Below, one piece after another: positions 5,992 through 9,467 of a DNA stretch of 9,467 bases. Origin of the DNA: Acidobacteriota bacterium (GTDB taxonomy: Bacteria > Acidobacteriota > Terriglobia > Terriglobales > Acidobacteriaceae); contig JAJXXG010000092.1 of assembly GCA_021781255.1 (NCBI GenBank), positions 1-9,467 of the forward strand, read 5' to 3'. The position numbers and the translations under genes were made by a program. Position 1 is the stretch's first letter. Every line of letters starts with the position of its first letter. A model generated the notes under the pieces. The model saw only the letters and a list, made by a program, of their open reading frames with translations, did no database searches and was not told the origin of the DNA.

Positions 5992-8868
5992 ATGGCGCTC
6001 TTATGGAAACCTGAAAGCTGGTCGCAGCGACTAGCGGAGCTGGAAGCGCGCAGTGGCGAGCTGAAGGAAGCTCCACTGCGCCGCGACGTGCGCTCACTGG
6101 GCACACTGCTGGGTGAGGTGCTGCGCGAGCAGGCCGGCGAGGAGCTGTTTGCGCAGGTAGAAGCTCTGCGGCAGGGTACGATTCGCCGCCGCGACGCCGA
6201 GGCCGGCGGCCGCGAAGAAGAGGCCGCGCGGAACGCTGAACAGGCCCTGAAGCTTGTGCACTCGCTGCCCGTAGAGCAGGCTCTGCTGCTGACGCGGGCC
6301 TTTGCGTTTTACTTTGAGCTCATCAACCTGGCAGAGACGAATCACCGCAAGCGGCGGCGGCTGGCCCTGCAGGTGAGCGGCGAAGCCGGCCGGCAGCGCG
6401 GTTCACTGGCGGGTACGCTTGCCGAGATGCGCCGCGTGGGCATTGGCGCTGAAGAAGCAATGGAATGGCTGCGCAAGGTACTCATCATCCCCGTGTTCAC
6501 GGCTCATCCCACTGAGGTGGCGCGCCGTTCGGTGATGTTCAAGCGGCGGCGCATTGGCGAGTTCCTGGCAGCGCTCGACCGTATTCCGATTCCCGACGAG
6601 GACCTGGCACGACTGGAAGAGATGGTACGCGCAGAGATCACGAGTCTCTGGCAAACGGATGAGGTGCGTTCGCGGCGGCCCACCGTCTATGACGAAATCA
6701 AGATGGGACTCGACTATTACGACGTCTCCATCTTTGCCACGCTGCCTTCGCTTTATCGCGAGATTGCCGAGGCCCTTCGTGCAGCCTATGGTCTGGAGCT
6801 GGAGGCACACGCGCTGCCGCTGGTGCTGCGCTTTGGCTCATGGATTGGCGGTGACCGCGACGGCAATCCGTTTGTGACGCCAGACGTGACACGCGATGCG
6901 ATTCGACTGGCCCGCGGGCACCTGCTTCTCTATTATCAGCGCCGTCTCAACTCGATCATGGAGTTGCTGACCACCAGCGCACAGCAGCGGCCCGCGAGCG
7001 GGGAACTGCGCGAACGGCTTCAAGAATACGTAGCGCGGGTGCACACGCCGGAGGCACAGATTTTCGGCGCGCAATATGAGTTTGAGCTTTATCGCCGCTT
7101 CGTCATCTGCCTGAAGGCGCGGCTGCAACGAACACTTCAAACCATGAATCGCAGCCTGCAGGCTTCCAGCGGCCCGATGCCCGTGATGGCCTTTACGCTG
7201 GCGCAGGGGCAGGATCAGCTGGCGCAGGTGCTGCCACCTTACAACTGCGTGGAGGAATTCCTCGACGATCTGGAGCTGATGCGTGCGTCACTTGCCGCAA
7301 ATGATGGGCTTCGCATTGCACGCACATTGCTTGATCCGCTGATTCTGCAGGTGCGCACTTTCGGACTGCATTTGCACACGCTGGACATTCGCCAGCACGC
7401 ACGTGTGCTGGCCGCTGCACTTAAGGAAGCGATTGCCGACACGATAGCGCCAGAACTGGCAGGCGGCCTTTCCGTGGAGACCTCCAACGTGCTGGAGACT
7501 TTCCGCGTGGTGAACGAGGTGAAGGCCAGCTGCACGCCAGAGGCGATTCGCCAATATGTCATCAGCGGTGCGGCTACGGTAGATGATGTGCTGGCAGTGA
7601 TTCGGCTGGCGCGGTTGGGCGGGGTACGCGTGGAAGGCAATGGTGGCAAACCCGGCGAGGCAGGTGCGGACAGAGATCCGGGCCTGATGCCCGTTCCGCT
7701 CTTTGAGTCGATTGAAGATCTGCGCCGTGCGCCCGAAGTATGCCGCGAACTGTGGCAGCGCGAGGACTATCGCAAGTTGCTGGCGAGCTGGGGGAATTGG
7801 CAGGAAGTGATGCTCGGGTATTCGGACTCGAACAAGGACGGCGGCATGCTTACCAGCACATGGGAAATCTTCCGCGCGCATCGCGATTTGCATGCGGTGG
7901 CGCGGGAGTGTGGCGTGAAGCTTAGGCTCTTCCACGGTCGAGGCGGCACGGTGGGCCGCGGCGGGGGACCCACGCATCGCGCCATCTTCGCGCAGCCCAT
8001 GGATGCATTCGAGGGCCAATTTCGCATCACTGAACAGGGCGAGGTGCTCAACTTCAAATATGCCGATGAGGTTCTGGCCGAGCGCAATCTTGAGCTGATG
8101 ATCGCCGCATCACTCGACGCGCTTGCCCGGCCCAACGCACGCGACCCCGAGGGCCACTTTACCGGCGTGCTCAAGCCGGAGTGGGAGGCTGCGCTCGATG
8201 AACTTTCGAATATCTCGTTTGGCTTTTATCGCAAGCACATCCTCGATAACCCGGATGTAATTACCTACTTTGAGCAATCCACCCCGGTGGGTGAGCTGGA
8301 GCATGCGAAGATCGGCTCGCGACCTTCGCGGCGCAAGGCTTCGCCGCACATCAGCGATTTGCGCGCAATCCCATGGGTATTTGGATGGACGCAGTCGCGA
8401 CTGCTGGTGCCTGCATGGTTCGGTGTGGGTTACGCGCTTGGCGAGTATCTGGAAAGGCCGGGCGCGCTGGAGCTGCTGCAAACCATGGCGCGCGAGTTTC
8501 CACTCTTTATTGATCTGCTGCGCAATGTGGAGATGGCGCAGGGCAAGGCGGATCTTGGCACGGCACGGCTTTATTCAACGCTGGTTGAGGATGCAAAGCT
8601 GCGCAAACGTGTCTATGAGATGTTGGAAGCGGAATTTCACCGCACGGAACGTGCCGTGCTGGCAATTACGGCGCAGAAGGTACTACTCGAGAAGAATCAG
8701 GTCCTGTCGCGCTCCATCCGACTGCGCAATCCTTACGTGGATCCCATGCACCTGATCCAGGTGGACATGCTGCGTCGCAAGCGCGCAGGCGAAGACACAC
8801 CGGAAGTGAACCGCGCCATCGCCGCTACCATCAGCGGCATCAGTGCAGGGCTGCGCAATACCGGTTGA
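5992..8868 (+). CDS. ppc: Phosphoenolpyruvate carboxylase
   Basis: The enzyme carboxylates phosphoenolpyruvate with bicarbonate to oxaloacetate and phosphate in the cytoplasm, refilling the TCA cycle. At 958 residues it is somewhat longer than the 883-residue E. coli enzyme. Catalytic motifs are intact: FTAHPTE with His172, GGDRDGNP (286-293), YSDSNKDGG with Lys615, and the mobile glycine-rich loop HGRGGTVGRGGGPTH (648-662), whose Arg650 and Arg656 hold the substrate and carboxyphosphate intermediate. FRITEQGEV and Lys689 follow. The chain ends in RNTG, so Asn956 matches the E. coli Asn881 that binds the inhibitor aspartate; this suggests aspartate/malate feedback is kept. A Gly-rich, probably flexible insertion sits near 548-563 (GNGGKPGEAG) before LMPVPLFES. 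The start has AAAGGA 3 nt upstream, a short spacing, but the downstream sequence fits the family's N-terminus. It is a single-gene unit. Confidence 0.98.
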   Translation: MALLWKPESWSQRLAELEARSGELKEAPLRRDVRSLGTLLGEVLREQAGEELFAQVEALRQGTIRRRDAEAGGREEEAARNAEQALKLVHSLPVEQALLLTRAFAFYFELINLAETNHRKRRRLALQVSGEAGRQRGSLAGTLAEMRRVGIGAEEAMEWLRKVLIIPVFTAHPTEVARRSVMFKRRRIGEFLAALDRIPIPDEDLARLEEMVRAEITSLWQTDEVRSRRPTVYDEIKMGLDYYDVSIFATLPSLYREIAEALRAAYGLELEAHALPLVLRFGSWIGGDRDGNPFVTPDVTRDAIRLARGHLLLYYQRRLNSIMELLTTSAQQRPASGELRERLQEYVARVHTPEAQIFGAQYEFELYRRFVICLKARLQRTLQTMNRSLQASSGPMPVMAFTLAQGQDQLAQVLPPYNCVEEFLDDLELMRASLAANDGLRIARTLLDPLILQVRTFGLHLHTLDIRQHARVLAAALKEAIADTIAPELAGGLSVETSNVLETFRVVNEVKASCTPEAIRQYVISGAATVDDVLAVIRLARLGGVRVEGNGGKPGEAGADRDPGLMPVPLFESIEDLRRAPEVCRELWQREDYRKLLASWGNWQEVMLGYSDSNKDGGMLTSTWEIFRAHRDLHAVARECGVKLRLFHGRGGTVGRGGGPTHRAIFAQPMDAFEGQFRITEQGEVLNFKYADEVLAERNLELMIAASLDALARPNARDPEGHFTGVLKPEWEAALDELSNISFGFYRKHILDNPDVITYFEQSTPVGELEHAKIGSRPSRRKASPHISDLRAIPWVFGWTQSRLLVPAWFGVGYALGEYLERPGALELLQTMAREFPLFIDLLRNVEMAQGKADLGTARLYSTLVEDAKLRKRVYEMLEAEFHRTERAVLAITAQKVLLEKNQVLSRSIRLRNPYVDPMHLIQVDMLRRKRAGEDTPEVNRAIAATISGISAGLRNTG

Positions 8869-8874
8869 TTGCCT

Positions 8875-9467
8875 TTAAATGCCCGCGTACCAGGTGTAGC
8901 CGAATTCCGGCTCGGTCGAGCCCTTGCCCCCGCGGAAGTGCTTCATTGAATCCATTGCGGTGATGCGCGTAATGTACTTCACGCTCTTGTATCCAAGCTG
9001 GCGAGGTACGCGCATGCGCAATGGTCCGCCAAAGCCAACGGGCAAATCATCGTCATTCATGCCAAGCGTCAGAAATGTCTGCGGATGAAGCGCCTCGGCC
9101 ACGTCCATACTGTCCCACCAGTCAGGCTGAATGGAAAAGTAGGCGACATAGCGCGCCTGCGGCAACACCCCGACCGTCTTCAGTACTTCATGTAGCGGAG
9201 TGCCAATCCACTCGGCAATGTAAGACCAGCCCTCCTCGCAGGCGATCTCCGTAATCTGGCTTTGCATCGGCATAGCCTTCAGGTCTGCGAGCGAAAACGT
9301 GGTGGGATGCGCAACCATGCCGTCCACTGCAAGCTTCCAATCCTTGAAGTTGGTCTCCTGCATCCGTTTGAAGGCGCCGCCCAGCGGAGTCACCTCGTTG
9401 GCAAAGGGCGCTTTCGAAATCATGCTGCGCGGAAACTGACGCGCCGGTGCGTGCGTGCCCAGGATGC
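8875..9467 (-). CDS. Sulfite oxidase/MsrP-like molybdopterin-dependent oxidoreductase, C-terminal part
   Basis: The frame is open to the window edge, so the N-terminus (and any signal peptide) lies beyond 9467; about 197 residues are visible. The fold is the oxidoreductase molybdopterin-binding domain of the sulfite oxidase family. The WKLAVDGMV segment leads into it, and the cysteine of IACEEGWS (codon 9238-9240) is the expected molybdenum ligand, aligning with the YedY/MsrP motif. PDWWDSMDV, the LHPQTFL region, GGPLRMRVPRQLGYKSVKYI and the FGYTWYAGI ending are consistent with a family I associate with Acidobacteria. There is no C-terminal dimerisation domain as in animal or plant sulfite oxidases, and no haem motif in the visible part. 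The substrate is not determinable; sulfoxide reduction or sulfite oxidation are options. An internal ATG at 9423 is not the true start, because homologous-looking sequence (PARQFPRS) continues upstream in frame. Confidence 0.9.
   Translation of the reverse strand, partial: ILGTHAPARQFPRSMISKAPFANEVTPLGGAFKRMQETNFKDWKLAVDGMVAHPTTFSLADLKAMPMQSQITEIACEEGWSYIAEWIGTPLHEVLKTVGVLPQARYVAYFSIQPDWWDSMDVAEALHPQTFLTLGMNDDDLPVGFGGPLRMRVPRQLGYKSVKYITRITAMDSMKHFRGGKGSTEPEFGYTWYAGI

Noticed and set aside
7288..8019. A 243-codon minus-strand frame inside ppc
   Set aside because: It is a shadow of the conserved ppc frame; its product has no recognisable domain.
1..9467. Search for a defence system, CRISPR array, prophage, insertion sequence or tRNA
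   Set aside because: No repeat array, transposase, integrase, terminal inverted repeats or tRNA-like sequence was seen; all long frames are explained by metabolic, signalling or translation-associated genes.

Overview
The window looks like chromosomal DNA of an acidobacterium, probably class Terriglobia (Terriglobus/Granulicella/Edaphobacter-like). This is an inference from three things: GC-rich codon use (near 60% GC, judged by eye), the mix of genes, and the style of the proteins. No rRNA, tRNA, mobile element, CRISPR array or long repeat is visible. Six protein-coding genes are well supported, two of them cut by the window edges. A seventh, small one is easily overlooked.

Region 1 (1-1755, + strand) is the end of a molybdenum hydroxylase (xanthine dehydrogenase/aldehyde oxidase family) operon. 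It holds the C-terminus of the molybdopterin subunit, then an ATGA-coupled FAD subunit that carries the four-cysteine insert known from PaoB/YagS-type enzymes. A 75-residue cysteine-rich protein follows, with two copies of a Cys-Leu-Arg-Thr motif; I do not recognise its family.

Region 2 (1756-3828, +) is an ABC-F family ATPase. Its ribosome-binding site lies inside a perfect 6-bp hairpin directly before the start codon, which suggests translational control.

Region 3 (3847-5838, - strand) is a membrane-bound PP2C/SpoIIE-type serine phosphatase with a signal peptide, a periplasmic jelly-roll-like sensor region and seven membrane helices. It converges on the ABC-F gene, with only 18 nt between the stop codons. 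Its start faces that of the next gene across a short divergent intergenic region.

Region 4 (5992-8868, +) is a complete phosphoenolpyruvate carboxylase (ppc), the anaplerotic enzyme making oxaloacetate. All catalytic motifs and the C-terminal effector-binding residue are present.

Region 5 (8875-9467, -) is the C-terminal part of a sulfite-oxidase/MsrP-like molybdopterin oxidoreductase. It converges on ppc with 6 nt between stops.

The genes do not form one pathway. The window is mostly a housekeeping and accessory-metabolism region. The two observations most worth checking are the small CLRT-repeat protein and the hairpin that sequesters the ABC-F ribosome-binding site.
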